Shown: positions 1 through 7,376 of the stretch, piece by piece | Position numbering within the stretch: the first letter of the stretch is position 1 | Layout of the letters: every line of letters starts with the position of its first letter | Assembly: GCA_023229045.1 (NCBI GenBank) | Contig: JALOAB010000006.1 | Location: forward strand, 1-29,991 | Length of the DNA: 29,991 nucleotides | Direction: 5' to 3' | From: Fidelibacterota bacterium | GTDB taxonomy: Bacteria; Fidelibacterota; UBA2242 | Notes under the pieces: model-generated | The model's input: only the letters and a program-made list of their open reading frames with translations | Databases searched by the model: none | What the model was told of the DNA's origin: nothing | Program-made: the position numbers and the translations under genes

Positions 1-453
1 AAGTGCATACCTTGCCGGGAAGGCACCCGCCGCATGCTGGAAATTCTCCAGCGTATTACGCGTAGCCGCCGCAATGAAACCGGTAACGATGCGCTGGAAC
101 GCTTTAAAGGGATAATGTACCTGAATCGCCTCTCGCAAGTCATCAAGGACACCAGTCTGTGCGGTCTGGGAAAATCAGCACCCAATCCGGTGCTGGGCAC
201 TTTACGCTGGTTCCGGGCGGAATATGAGGCGCACATTTTCGAGCGGCGTTGTCCGGCTGGAGTTTGCACCGAGCTTCTGCATTATGAAATTGATACCGAA
301 AAATGTATCGGTTGTACGCTGTGTGCCAAGAATTGTCCGGCGGGCGCTATCCTGGGCAATCCCAAAACGCCCCATTACATCGTAGCTGAAAAGTGCATTG
401 GTTGCGGCACCTGCGTCGATGTCTGCCGGTACAAAGCGGTAATGGTGAAATAA
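1..453 (+). CDS. hydB: NADH-binding flavoprotein subunit of [FeFe] hydrogenase (HydB/HndC/NuoF-like), C-terminal part
   Basis: The gene enters the window already open, and the frame reads from base 1. The visible 150 residues are the C-terminus of a NuoF-family protein: KCIPCREGT supplies cysteines of the NuoF-type [4Fe-4S] cluster, and the downstream CGLGKSAPNP block with the YEAHI segment is typical of the NADH_4Fe-4S domain. A two-cluster ferredoxin domain follows, with CIGCTLCAKNCP and CIGCGTCVDVC motifs. NuoF itself lacks this C-terminal ferredoxin. HydB and HndC, the NAD(P)H-oxidising subunits of multimeric cytoplasmic [FeFe] hydrogenases, have it. The next gene, hydA, starts 11 bases after the stop, so the two are almost certainly one transcription unit. 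From family knowledge the subunit carries FMN and passes electrons between NAD(P)H, ferredoxin and HydA, possibly by electron bifurcation. The flavin and NADH sites lie upstream of the window. Confidence 0.9.
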   Translation, partial: KCIPCREGTRRMLEILQRITRSRRNETGNDALERFKGIMYLNRLSQVIKDTSLCGLGKSAPNPVLGTLRWFRAEYEAHIFERRCPAGVCTELLHYEIDTEKCIGCTLCAKNCPAGAILGNPKTPHYIVAEKCIGCGTCVDVCRYKAVMVK

Positions 454-464
454 AGAGGTTTACT

Positions 465-2180
465 GTGATAAATATTACTGTCAATGATCGCGTCGTCAAA
501 GCCAGTCCGGGAGAGTATATTCTGACGGTATTGAAGCGGGAGGGCATTCGGGTTCCTACGCTTTGTCATCTGCCCGATCTCTTTCCGTCCGGCGCTTGCC
601 GCCTGTGTGTGGTTGAAATTGAAGGTATGCCCGGTTTGGTTCCGAGCTGCGCCTATCCTGTCGCCGAGGGCATGAAAATTAAAACTCATACGCCGCGCGC
701 TCTGCGGGCTCGCAAGACGATTGTGGAATTGCTCTGCGCTAACCATCCTGACGACTGCCTTTACTGCGTGCGAAACGGCAATTGCGATTTACAAAAATTA
801 GCCGAGGAACTGGGAGTTCGTGAGCGACGCTATTCCGGTCGGAAAAGCGAACATAAAATCGATACATCGAGCCCGTCGATCATCCGCGATCCGAATAAAT
901 GCATATTATGCGGCAAATGCGTCCGCGTCTGTGAGGAAATCCAGGGCGTTGGTGCGATTGATTTTGTCAAACGCGGCAGTCTGGCTTACGTCAGCCCGGA
1001 ATTCAACGAAGGTTTAAACGTTTCGACTTGCATCAATTGTGGTCAGTGCGTGGCGGTCTGCCCGACGGGCGCTCTGCGCGAGCAAAGCAGTCTGAAAGAA
1101 GTGACTGATGCGCTTACCCATCCTGAAAAAATCGTTATCGTTCAACATGCTCCCAGTGTTTCCGTAACGCTGGGCGAAGAATTTGGCTTGAAACCCGGGT
1201 TGGATGTCATGGGAATCATGACATCCGCTTTTCGGAGATTGGGTTTTAGCCGGGTATTCGACACTTCTTTTTCGGCCGATTTGACAATCATGGAGGAAGC
1301 CTCGGAATTAGTCGAACGCATTCAAACCGGCGGTGTGTTACCCATGATGACCAGTTGCTCGCCAGGCTGGATTAAATTTGTCGAACAATTTTATCCGGAA
1401 TTTATACCGAATATCTCTTCCTGCAAGAGTCCCCAACAGATGCTGGGCTCAATTATAAAAAGTTATTATGCGGAAAAGCAGGGTATCGACCCGCGCCGGA
1501 TATACAACGTCTCAATCATGCCCTGCACAGCTAAAAAGTTCGAAGCCGAACGACCGGAGATGGCTATCGACGGTATTCCGAATATCGACGCCGTTCTGAC
1601 CACCCGCGAACTGGCGCGTTTGATCCGCACACGCGGTTTGAATTTACATACGCTGGAACCGGAAGGCGCTGATACGCCGTTTGGTGAACGTAGCTCGGCT
1701 GGCAAACTTTTCGGAGTCAGCGGCGGAGTCATGGAAGCCGCACTGCGTACGGCTTACTTTAAACTGACCGGTCAAGAACTGGCTATCGAACGTATCAAGC
1801 CTTTACGCGGTCTGGACGGGATCAAGGAATTCCATGTTAACATTGCCGGGATGGAAATCGGGGTCGCGGCTGTCAGTGGTCTCGGTAATGCGCGTAAACT
1901 GCTGGAGCAGATTAAGAAAGGGCGTAATGACCTTCATTTCATCGAGGTTATGACCTGTCCCGGCGGCTGTATCAACGGCGGCGGTCAACCGTACACTGCC
2001 GATCCGGATCGTATCCGGGCGCGGATGAAAGCTTTATACGAAATCGACCGCGACGCTAAGGTGCGAACTTCGCACGGCAATAAAGACATTCAACGTCTCT
2101 ATAGTGATTATCTCGAAAAGCCGCTCAGTCACAAAAGCCATAAACTTCTGCATACCAATTATACAAACCGTAAGAGTTGA
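465..2180 (+). CDS. hydA: [FeFe] hydrogenase catalytic subunit HydA
   Basis: The protein has 571 residues, close to the roughly 575 of clostridial enzymes. A GTG start at 465 is chosen because AGAGG lies just upstream and the protein then begins directly with the [2Fe-2S] domain; an ATG at 393 would overlap the previous gene. Domains in order: plant-type [2Fe-2S] ferredoxin (C34, C45, C48, C62); His-Cys3 [4Fe-4S] site (H94, C98, C101, C107); two-cluster ferredoxin (C146-C156 and C189-C199); H-cluster domain. The H-cluster motifs are L1 TSCSPGW (296-302), L2 MPCTAKKFE (C354) and L3 TCPGGCINGGG (C498, C502). It catalyses reversible H2 oxidation/proton reduction in the cytoplasm. With the NuoF-like partner upstream it resembles NAD(P)-linked, often bifurcating, HydABC-type complexes. 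In L1 the second cysteine of the TSCCPGW found in clostridial and algal enzymes is serine. Confidence 0.95.
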   Translation: MINITVNDRVVKASPGEYILTVLKREGIRVPTLCHLPDLFPSGACRLCVVEIEGMPGLVPSCAYPVAEGMKIKTHTPRALRARKTIVELLCANHPDDCLYCVRNGNCDLQKLAEELGVRERRYSGRKSEHKIDTSSPSIIRDPNKCILCGKCVRVCEEIQGVGAIDFVKRGSLAYVSPEFNEGLNVSTCINCGQCVAVCPTGALREQSSLKEVTDALTHPEKIVIVQHAPSVSVTLGEEFGLKPGLDVMGIMTSAFRRLGFSRVFDTSFSADLTIMEEASELVERIQTGGVLPMMTSCSPGWIKFVEQFYPEFIPNISSCKSPQQMLGSIIKSYYAEKQGIDPRRIYNVSIMPCTAKKFEAERPEMAIDGIPNIDAVLTTRELARLIRTRGLNLHTLEPEGADTPFGERSSAGKLFGVSGGVMEAALRTAYFKLTGQELAIERIKPLRGLDGIKEFHVNIAGMEIGVAAVSGLGNARKLLEQIKKGRNDLHFIEVMTCPGGCINGGGQPYTADPDRIRARMKALYEIDRDAKVRTSHGNKDIQRLYSDYLEKPLSHKSHKLLHTNYTNRKS

Positions 2181-2193
2181 GAGATATCAGACC

Positions 2194-4215
2194 ATGACAC
2201 GCGATAAAAACAGCCCAATGGTCATTACCCTGAAGGATAAATGCCGGGTCTGTTATACCTGTGTCCGGGAATGTCCGGCAAAGGCCATTCGGATTGCCGA
2301 TGGGCAGGCTGAAATCATTACCTCGCGCTGTATCGGATGCGGTAACTGCGTTCGGGTTTGCAGTCAAAAAGCCAAAAAAGTGCTGAGCACGATCAAAGAC
2401 GTTCAGGAACTTTTAGCTGAAAAAGAGCCGATCGCGGCAATCGTCGCCCCCAGCTTTCCGGCTGAGTTCTCCGATTACGACTATCAGACTTTGGTTGGTA
2501 TGGTGAGAGCGCTGGGATTTACTTATGTAAATGAGGTGGCATTCGGAGCTGATCTGGTGGCTTTTAAAGTGCGTGAGATATTGGTAAAAAATCCCGATAA
2601 GCGGTATATCTCAACGGCCTGTCCGGCGGTATTTGGGTACATCAAGCGTTATAATCCCGAATTAATTAATATGTTGATAAATGTGGTGTCGCCGATGGTA
2701 GCGACCGCCCGGATGTTGCGCAGTTTACACAATCCAAAACTCCGGATTGTCTTCATCGGTCCGTGCATTGCCAAAATGGGCGAAGCCAACAGCGATGAAA
2801 TGATTGGTGAAATTGATGAAGTCCTGACCTTTGAAGAATTACATCGCCTGTTTAGTGAGGTCGGTATTAAACCGGAAAAAGTCAAACCGTCTGATTTCGA
2901 TCCGCCGCATGCCGCCAAAGGATCACTTTTCCCGATCCAGCGCGGTCTGCTTGAAACCGCCGAAATCCACGAAGACCTGATCTCCGGCGATGTCATTTCT
3001 GCCAGCGGACGCAGTAATTTCGTAAATGCCATGATTGAATTCGCTTCCGGCGAACTGGACGCCCGTTTCTTGGATGTGCTGTGCTGTGATGGATGCATAA
3101 TGGGAGCCGGAATGACAACGGTCGATCCGCCCTTTAAAAGACGCGCGCGGGTCAGTCAGTATGCCGCGCAATCACTTAAAAAGCGGGATCAGCAAAGCTG
3201 GCAGACCTATTTCGACCGTTTTAGTAAATTAGACTTATCACGCGATTTTGTACCCTACTCGCAACGCCTGCCATATCCGGACGAGAAGGATATCAAGGCT
3301 AATCTGGCGCGGATGGGAAAATTCAAACCGGAAGACGAGCTGAATTGTGGCGCCTGCGGATACGAAACCTGTCGCGAACACGCCGTGGCGATAATCAAAG
3401 GTTTGGCAGAACCGGAAATGTGTCTGCCTTATACAATTGAAGTGCTTCATAAAACGATTCGCGAACTGAATCTTTCGCATGCTCAATGTGAGGATATCCG
3501 CTCGGCTCTGATGCAATCCGAGAAAATGGCCAGTATGGGACAACTGGCGGCTGGAATTGCCCATGAAGTTAACAATCCACTGGGTGTCGTTTTAATGTAT
3601 GCCCATCTGCTGGCGGAAGATTGTCCGGCTGATTCGTCCATGCACGAGGACCTCAACATGATCGCCGAGCAAGCCGACCGATGCAAAAAAATCGTTTCCG
3701 GTCTGCTCAATTTTGCGCGTCAGAATAAGGTCTCGTATAAAATGATCGATCTGAATGATCTTATCGATAATTTTACTACAATGGTTGAATTGCCGCAAAA
3801 TGTCCAGATCCGATTAGCGCACGGACTCCTGGATCCGCTGGCGGAAATCGACGCCGATCAAATCGTTCAGGTGCTGATCAATTTGGTCAATAACAGCATT
3901 ACCGCCATGCCAAATGGCGGCATCATAACAATTAAAACTACCGGCATCGACGATATGGTAGGAATCAGCGTATCGGATACGGGCACAGGCATTCCCAAAG
4001 AATATCTCAGTAAGATATTTGAACCATTTTTTACTACTAAAAAAGTCGGGCAGGGCACCGGACTCGGATTATCAATTATTTATGGCATTATCAAAATGCA
4101 CAGCGGCGATATCCGCGTGGAATCCAATACCGATCCGGCAATAGGACCGACCGGTACGACTTTTAACATTACACTTCCGCGGATACGTAAAAAGATTACA
4201 AATCCGGTAGCATGA
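2194..4215 (+). CDS. Sensory [FeFe]-hydrogenase-like protein fused to a histidine kinase
   Basis: The 673-residue protein starts at ATG 2194 with GAGAG upstream; an in-frame ATG at 2104 would overlap hydA by 77 bases. Domains in order: two-cluster ferredoxin (C17-C27 and C46-C56); a hydrogenase-like domain (about 75-350); a small [4Fe-4S] domain with CGACGYETC (C385, C388, C393) and C410; a HisKA dimerisation segment with AHEVNNP (H457); and a HATPase domain with N box, DTGTGIP and GTGLGLSI. The four cysteines expected to hold an H-cluster are present (C143, C191, C297, C301), but the loops are degenerate: STACPAV, GPCIAK and CCDGC. The residue before C143, a proton-relay cysteine in catalytic enzymes, is alanine. 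This pattern is known from putative sensory (HydS-like) hydrogenases. I infer that it senses H2 or redox state and signals by phosphotransfer. It lies 13 bases after hydA and ahead of two more signalling genes. Confidence 0.9.
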   Translation: MTRDKNSPMVITLKDKCRVCYTCVRECPAKAIRIADGQAEIITSRCIGCGNCVRVCSQKAKKVLSTIKDVQELLAEKEPIAAIVAPSFPAEFSDYDYQTLVGMVRALGFTYVNEVAFGADLVAFKVREILVKNPDKRYISTACPAVFGYIKRYNPELINMLINVVSPMVATARMLRSLHNPKLRIVFIGPCIAKMGEANSDEMIGEIDEVLTFEELHRLFSEVGIKPEKVKPSDFDPPHAAKGSLFPIQRGLLETAEIHEDLISGDVISASGRSNFVNAMIEFASGELDARFLDVLCCDGCIMGAGMTTVDPPFKRRARVSQYAAQSLKKRDQQSWQTYFDRFSKLDLSRDFVPYSQRLPYPDEKDIKANLARMGKFKPEDELNCGACGYETCREHAVAIIKGLAEPEMCLPYTIEVLHKTIRELNLSHAQCEDIRSALMQSEKMASMGQLAAGIAHEVNNPLGVVLMYAHLLAEDCPADSSMHEDLNMIAEQADRCKKIVSGLLNFARQNKVSYKMIDLNDLIDNFTTMVELPQNVQIRLAHGLLDPLAEIDADQIVQVLINLVNNSITAMPNGGIITIKTTGIDDMVGISVSDTGTGIPKEYLSKIFEPFFTTKKVGQGTGLGLSIIYGIIKMHSGDIRVESNTDPAIGPTGTTFNITLPRIRKKITNPVA

Positions 4216-4240
4216 ATGCATTAATCGTAAGAGGTATATA

Positions 4241-4639
4241 ATGAACACCGCAAAAAAAATATTATTAGTTGATGACGATATTGATTTTCTGGTTCAAATA
4301 CAAACCCGCCTGAAAGCCCAGCAGTACGATGTAATCACGGCTGAAGGTCAGCAGGATGCCGAGAAAATCCTGGCTGAAACCAAACCCGATCTGGCGATTC
4401 TCGATCTGATGATGGAACAGGTTGACGGCGGCTTTGCGCTGGCTTATCATCTCAAACAGAAATACCCGGATGTCCCGATTATACTCTGTACCGCAGTCGC
4501 CAGCGAAACCGGTATCGAATTCGACGCATCCACCGATGAAGAACGCAGTTGGATCAAAGCCGACGTCTTTTTGCCGAAACCGGTGCGCTTTGAGCAATTA
4601 GCGCGCGAAATAGAGCGTCTCCTGCAGGATAAAGCCTGA
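4241..4639 (+). CDS. Stand-alone response regulator receiver protein
   Basis: This is a single receiver domain of 132 residues with no output domain. The acidic pocket D11-D13, phosphoacceptor D55 (in AILDLMM), switch residue T84 and K113 (in LPKP) are all present, so it should be phosphorylatable. An AAGAGGT ribosome site lies 8 to 14 bases before ATG 4241. It follows the hydrogenase-kinase gene by 25 bases, and its stop codon overlaps the start of the next gene. The obvious inference is that it accepts phosphate from the upstream sensory hydrogenase kinase or serves as a shuttle to the next protein. No DNA-binding or enzymatic output can be seen, so the final effector lies elsewhere. Confidence 0.88.
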   Translation: MNTAKKILLVDDDIDFLVQIQTRLKAQQYDVITAEGQQDAEKILAETKPDLAILDLMMEQVDGGFALAYHLKQKYPDVPIILCTAVASETGIEFDASTDEERSWIKADVFLPKPVRFEQLAREIERLLQDKA

Positions 4640-5784
4640 TGTATAATCTGCGCACATTAGTCGTCGATGACGAACTCGGCATGCGTCTGGGAATCCAGAA
4701 AGCGCTGAGCCGTTACAAAATGCAATTGGCGGAAGTCGCCGCAGAGGTCGGATTTATCGTCGAAATGGCCGAATCTGCCGAGGAAGCTATCGAGAAAATC
4801 AACACCGATCGACCGGATATTCTTCTGCTGGATTATAAACTGCCCAGCATGAGCGGGTTGGATTTACTGGAAAGAATCAATGTCCAGGAAAGCGAAATGG
4901 TCACCATCATGATCACCGCCTATGCCACCCTGGAAGCCGCCGTGCTGGCGATTAAAAAGGGCGCTTTCGACTTTTTGGCAAAACCTTTCGAACCGGACGA
5001 ATTGAAAAAAGCCGTTAAGAAAGCCGCGCAGAATCTGATTCTGGCTCGTCAGATACGCAAACTCGAACAAGAAAAGCATCAGGTGCGTTTTCAGTTCATT
5101 TCGGTGCTCGGGCATGAACTCAAATCGCCATTGAACGCAATCGAAGGCTATTTGAATATTATGCATGAACGGGTCGCTGGCGGCGAGTTGAAATCGTATG
5201 ATGAAATGATCGACCGCAGTGTGGTCCGCATTCAGGGCATGAAGAAAATGATTGCCGATCTGCTCGATCTGACCCGCATCGAATCCGGGCAGAAAAAACG
5301 TGAAATCGTCGAGTGTGATGTATGTGCCATTGCCAAAGCCGCGATCGAAAGTATGCAGACTGCGGCCAGTGCCCGCAATATCAGCATAAAATTGAACGCC
5401 GATGAACCGGTGACAATGATGGCTGATGCCGGAGAAATTGAAATTGTTCTTAACAATTTGGTCACAAATGCCGTAAAATATAACCGTGATTCAGGACAGG
5501 TCCGGATCACATTGAAAAAAGAAAAAAATCTGGTGAAAATCACTGTTTCTGATACCGGAATTGGGATGTCGGCTGAAGAATCCGCGATGCTGTTCAAGGA
5601 ATTTGTGCGGATCAAAAATGAAAAGACCCGGCACATCGACGGTAGTGGACTCGGGCTTTCGATTGTAAAGAAGATCGCGACCATCTACAACGGCGATGTG
5701 AATGTCACCAGTCAACCGAATGTCGGCTCGACTTTCAATGTCCGCTTGCATTCTGAAGAGAGCAAACCGACCGATCCGGTTTGA
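4639..5784 (+). CDS. Hybrid receiver-histidine kinase (REC-HisKA-HATPase)
   Basis: The 381-residue cytoplasmic protein has an N-terminal receiver domain (D10-D11, phosphoacceptor D65 in LLLDYK, T93, K115), a short helical linker (about 125-150), a HisKA segment with GHELKSP (H159), and a HATPase domain with NLVTNAVKYN, DTGIGMS and GSGLGLSI. There is no transmembrane segment or PAS domain, so its only input seems to be the receiver. The start overlaps the previous stop by one base, which indicates translational coupling. Together with the sensory hydrogenase kinase and the stand-alone receiver it could form a phosphorelay, with the receiver domain controlling kinase activity. No transcription factor follows; the next gene encodes the TM1266-type regulator after a structured leader. 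Confidence 0.9.
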   Translation: MYNLRTLVVDDELGMRLGIQKALSRYKMQLAEVAAEVGFIVEMAESAEEAIEKINTDRPDILLLDYKLPSMSGLDLLERINVQESEMVTIMITAYATLEAAVLAIKKGAFDFLAKPFEPDELKKAVKKAAQNLILARQIRKLEQEKHQVRFQFISVLGHELKSPLNAIEGYLNIMHERVAGGELKSYDEMIDRSVVRIQGMKKMIADLLDLTRIESGQKKREIVECDVCAIAKAAIESMQTAASARNISIKLNADEPVTMMADAGEIEIVLNNLVTNAVKYNRDSGQVRITLKKEKNLVKITVSDTGIGMSAEESAMLFKEFVRIKNEKTRHIDGSGLGLSIVKKIATIYNGDVNVTSQPNVGSTFNVRLHSEESKPTDPV

Positions 5785-5809
5785 CAGTTCTTTAAAATAA
5801 TCTTACCGC

Positions 5810-5829
5810 AATCCGGCAGAGGCCGGATT
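5810..5829. repeat. Perfect small palindrome (8-bp stem, 4-base loop)
   Basis: AATCCGGC and GCCGGATT form a perfect 8-bp stem around the loop AGAG, 25 bases after the receiver-kinase stop. No long T run follows, so it is a poor intrinsic terminator. It could be the first helix of the leader described at 5858-5920, or a small intergenic palindromic repeat, since a similar CCGGC/GCCGG hairpin precedes hydE at 6285-6300. Confidence 0.55.
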
Positions 5830-5857
5830 TACCTGAGATGAAGGAGTAATCTGACGT

Positions 5858-5920
5858 CAAGGGTGGGAGCAATGCCGTGGAATTTTCCCATCTTTGACTA
5901 ATAACAAGGATGGGATTTTT
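5858..5920 (+). promoter_or_regulatory. Candidate attenuator: mutually exclusive hairpins before the TM1266-hydE-hydG-hydF genes
   Basis: Segment 1 (CAAGGGTGGGA, 5858-5868) and segment 3 (CAAGGATGGGA, 5905-5915) are 10/11 identical. Both can pair over 11 bp with segment 2 (TCCCATCTTTG, 5886-5896). The 2:3 hairpin has one G-U pair and an 8-base loop, and is followed at once by TTTTT (5916-5920), which has the form of an intrinsic terminator. The 1:2 hairpin has two G-U pairs and would prevent it. Segment 3 also contains AAGGA, the only Shine-Dalgarno-like sequence before ATG 5924, so the same fold could hide the ribosome site. This is the geometry of a riboswitch or attenuator expression platform. 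I do not recognise the upstream part as a known aptamer, and the ligand is unknown. Confidence 0.5.
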
Positions 5921-5923
5921 GTT

Positions 5924-6172
5924 ATGGAAGCGAAAGTACACACAGTCACCATTAGTATCTACGATCGCGACGCGGCTTTTCGGCCGGTCGGCGAACTTCT
6001 GCATCAATTCGGCGCGGAAATTCTCCTGCGCGTCGGTTATCCGATGCCGGATCGCAATGTGGCGATAATTTTCCTGATTCTGAAAATGACTACCGATGAA
6101 CTCGGCGCCCTGACCGGCAAACTCGGTCAGATTCCGTCGGTAAATGTCAAAGCCAGCACGCTGAAGGTGTGA
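5924..6172 (+). CDS. TM1266-family [FeFe]-hydrogenase system putative regulator
   Basis: This small protein of 82 residues resembles the TM1266 family, an ACT/NikR-C-like fold typically encoded beside hydE, hydF and hydG and named an iron-only hydrogenase system regulator. The VHTVTISIYDR start, the central GEILL-like strand and the NVAIIFLILKMTTDELGALTGKLGQIPSVNVK tail region (residues about 45-75) fit this family. ATG 5924 is preferred over the in-frame TTG at 5894 because the longer version would place the attenuator hairpin inside the coding region. There is no DNA-binding domain; the biochemical function of the family is, to my knowledge, unproven. It is the first gene after the structured leader, ahead of hydE. 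Confidence 0.8.
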   Translation: MEAKVHTVTISIYDRDAAFRPVGELLHQFGAEILLRVGYPMPDRNVAIIFLILKMTTDELGALTGKLGQIPSVNVKASTLKV

Positions 6173-6324
6173 GGGAGAGAGATTGTAGATTTCAAATTGC
6201 TGGTTTCAAAATTCAAATCTCAAATCAAAAAATGAATGTCTCAATGCCATAATGATTTAATGACTACAAATGACCATCAATGACTCCGGCGGTAGCCGGA
6301 CAATGACTATCGAGTGACAATTGA
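6173..6324. repeat. Low-complexity intergenic spacer with AATGAC-type repeats and a CCGGC hairpin
   Basis: The 152-base gap before hydE has two parts. The first (about 6183-6230) is made of near-repeats of TTTCAAATT and GTAGATTT; its reverse complement resembles the caatctacaat/atttgaattt tracts at 16021-16265. The second repeats AATGAC and TGAC words and contains the hairpin TCCGGC-GGTA-GCCGGA (6285-6300). No promoter is evident, and no clear ribosome site precedes hydE. Such degenerate oligonucleotide spacers look like dispersed, non-coding filler. Confidence 0.5.
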
Positions 6325-7353
6325 ATGACAATGAATAAATCCGAAATAATCGCATATCTCAACGGCCAGGACGACATCGGTTTGTTTGCCGAAGCCGATC
6401 GTGTCCGGCGCTCGGTTTTCGGGGATGAAATATTTCTGCGCGGGATCATCGAGTATTCGAATTATTGCCGGCAGAACTGCTTTTATTGCGGATTGCGGAG
6501 CGGAAATCGCGAAGCGGTGCGTTATCGCCTGACGCGCGAAGAAATCTTTGAATCGGTGGAAATTGCCGTTGCTCAGAATATCCCAACGATCGTTCTGCAG
6601 GGCGGGGAAGACCCGCATTATTCGGCTGACTGGATTGCTGGTCTGATCAAGGAAATCGTTGGCAAATATGACCTGGCGATTACGCTATCGCTGGGCGAAC
6701 AAGGTCCGGAAGTCTTGCGTATGTGGCGGGAAGCCGGCGCTAACCGTTATCTTCTGCGTATCGAAACCTGGGATAAGGAAAATTACCACAAACTACGGCC
6801 AGGACGGCGATGGGAAAATCGGCTGGATTGTCTGAAAGTCCTGCGCGAACTGGATTACGAAGTCGGTTCCGGGATAATGGTAGGCTTACCGGGTGAAAAT
6901 GTGGAATCGCTGGCGGAGGCGATCCTTGGATTGACAAGTTTAGACCTCGATATGATAGGCATTGGTCCATTCCTGGCTCACCCACAGACGCCTTTGAGAG
7001 ATGAACCGAACGGTGCGATTCAATTGACCCTGCGCACTCTGGCGTTGGTACGAATCCTGAATCCGTATGCCAATATGCCATCGACCAGCGCTATGGAATG
7101 CGCCTCGCGCGGTGCGCGCATTGCCGGACTGAGAGCCGGAATGAACGTCATCATGCCGTCGATTACGCCGGAGCGCGTCAAACGGCTTTATAATATCTAT
7201 CCCGGCAAAAATGCCGACAGCGACGACTCCGAACATTCTCTGAACGCTGTGATGGAAATTATCAGAGAAGCCGGTTATCGACGCTCGTTCAGTAAGGGCA
7301 TTTCGCCGAATATCCTCCGGCGTCACGAATCAGAAATGACTTTATCTAAATAA
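6325..7353 (+). CDS. hydE: [FeFe] hydrogenase H-cluster radical SAM maturase HydE
   Basis: The 342-residue length is normal for HydE. The radical SAM motif CRQNCFYC (C48, C52, C55) lies in a YSNYCRQNCFYCGLR context characteristic of HydE. QGGEDP (after the SAM motif), the LRIET segment and GLPGE also match the family. With HydG and HydF it builds the [2Fe] subcluster of the H-cluster; current evidence places HydE downstream of HydG, acting on its Fe(CO)2(CN)cysteine product. ATG 6325 is used; ATG 6331 is equally possible, and neither has a convincing ribosome site. hydG begins 23 bases after the stop. Genes for both a hydrogenase and its maturases are present, so an active hydrogenase is expected. 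Confidence 0.95.
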   Translation: MTMNKSEIIAYLNGQDDIGLFAEADRVRRSVFGDEIFLRGIIEYSNYCRQNCFYCGLRSGNREAVRYRLTREEIFESVEIAVAQNIPTIVLQGGEDPHYSADWIAGLIKEIVGKYDLAITLSLGEQGPEVLRMWREAGANRYLLRIETWDKENYHKLRPGRRWENRLDCLKVLRELDYEVGSGIMVGLPGENVESLAEAILGLTSLDLDMIGIGPFLAHPQTPLRDEPNGAIQLTLRTLALVRILNPYANMPSTSAMECASRGARIAGLRAGMNVIMPSITPERVKRLYNIYPGKNADSDDSEHSLNAVMEIIREAGYRRSFSKGISPNILRRHESEMTLSK

Positions 7354-7376
7354 AAAATGTTATGAATGGAGTAGAA

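Noticed and set aside
393..464. Longer hydA frame starting at ATG 393
   Set aside because: These 24 codons lie within the ferredoxin end of the upstream gene; the GTG at 465 has a ribosome site and begins the [2Fe-2S] domain.
5810..5868. Known riboswitch class (TPP, SAM, cobalamin, Moco or Mn type) in the leader
   Set aside because: I could not match the conserved cores of these classes; only the expression-platform geometry is supported.
5894..5923. TTG start for the TM1266-type protein
   Set aside because: It would add ten residues not typical of the family and put the terminator-like hairpin inside the gene.
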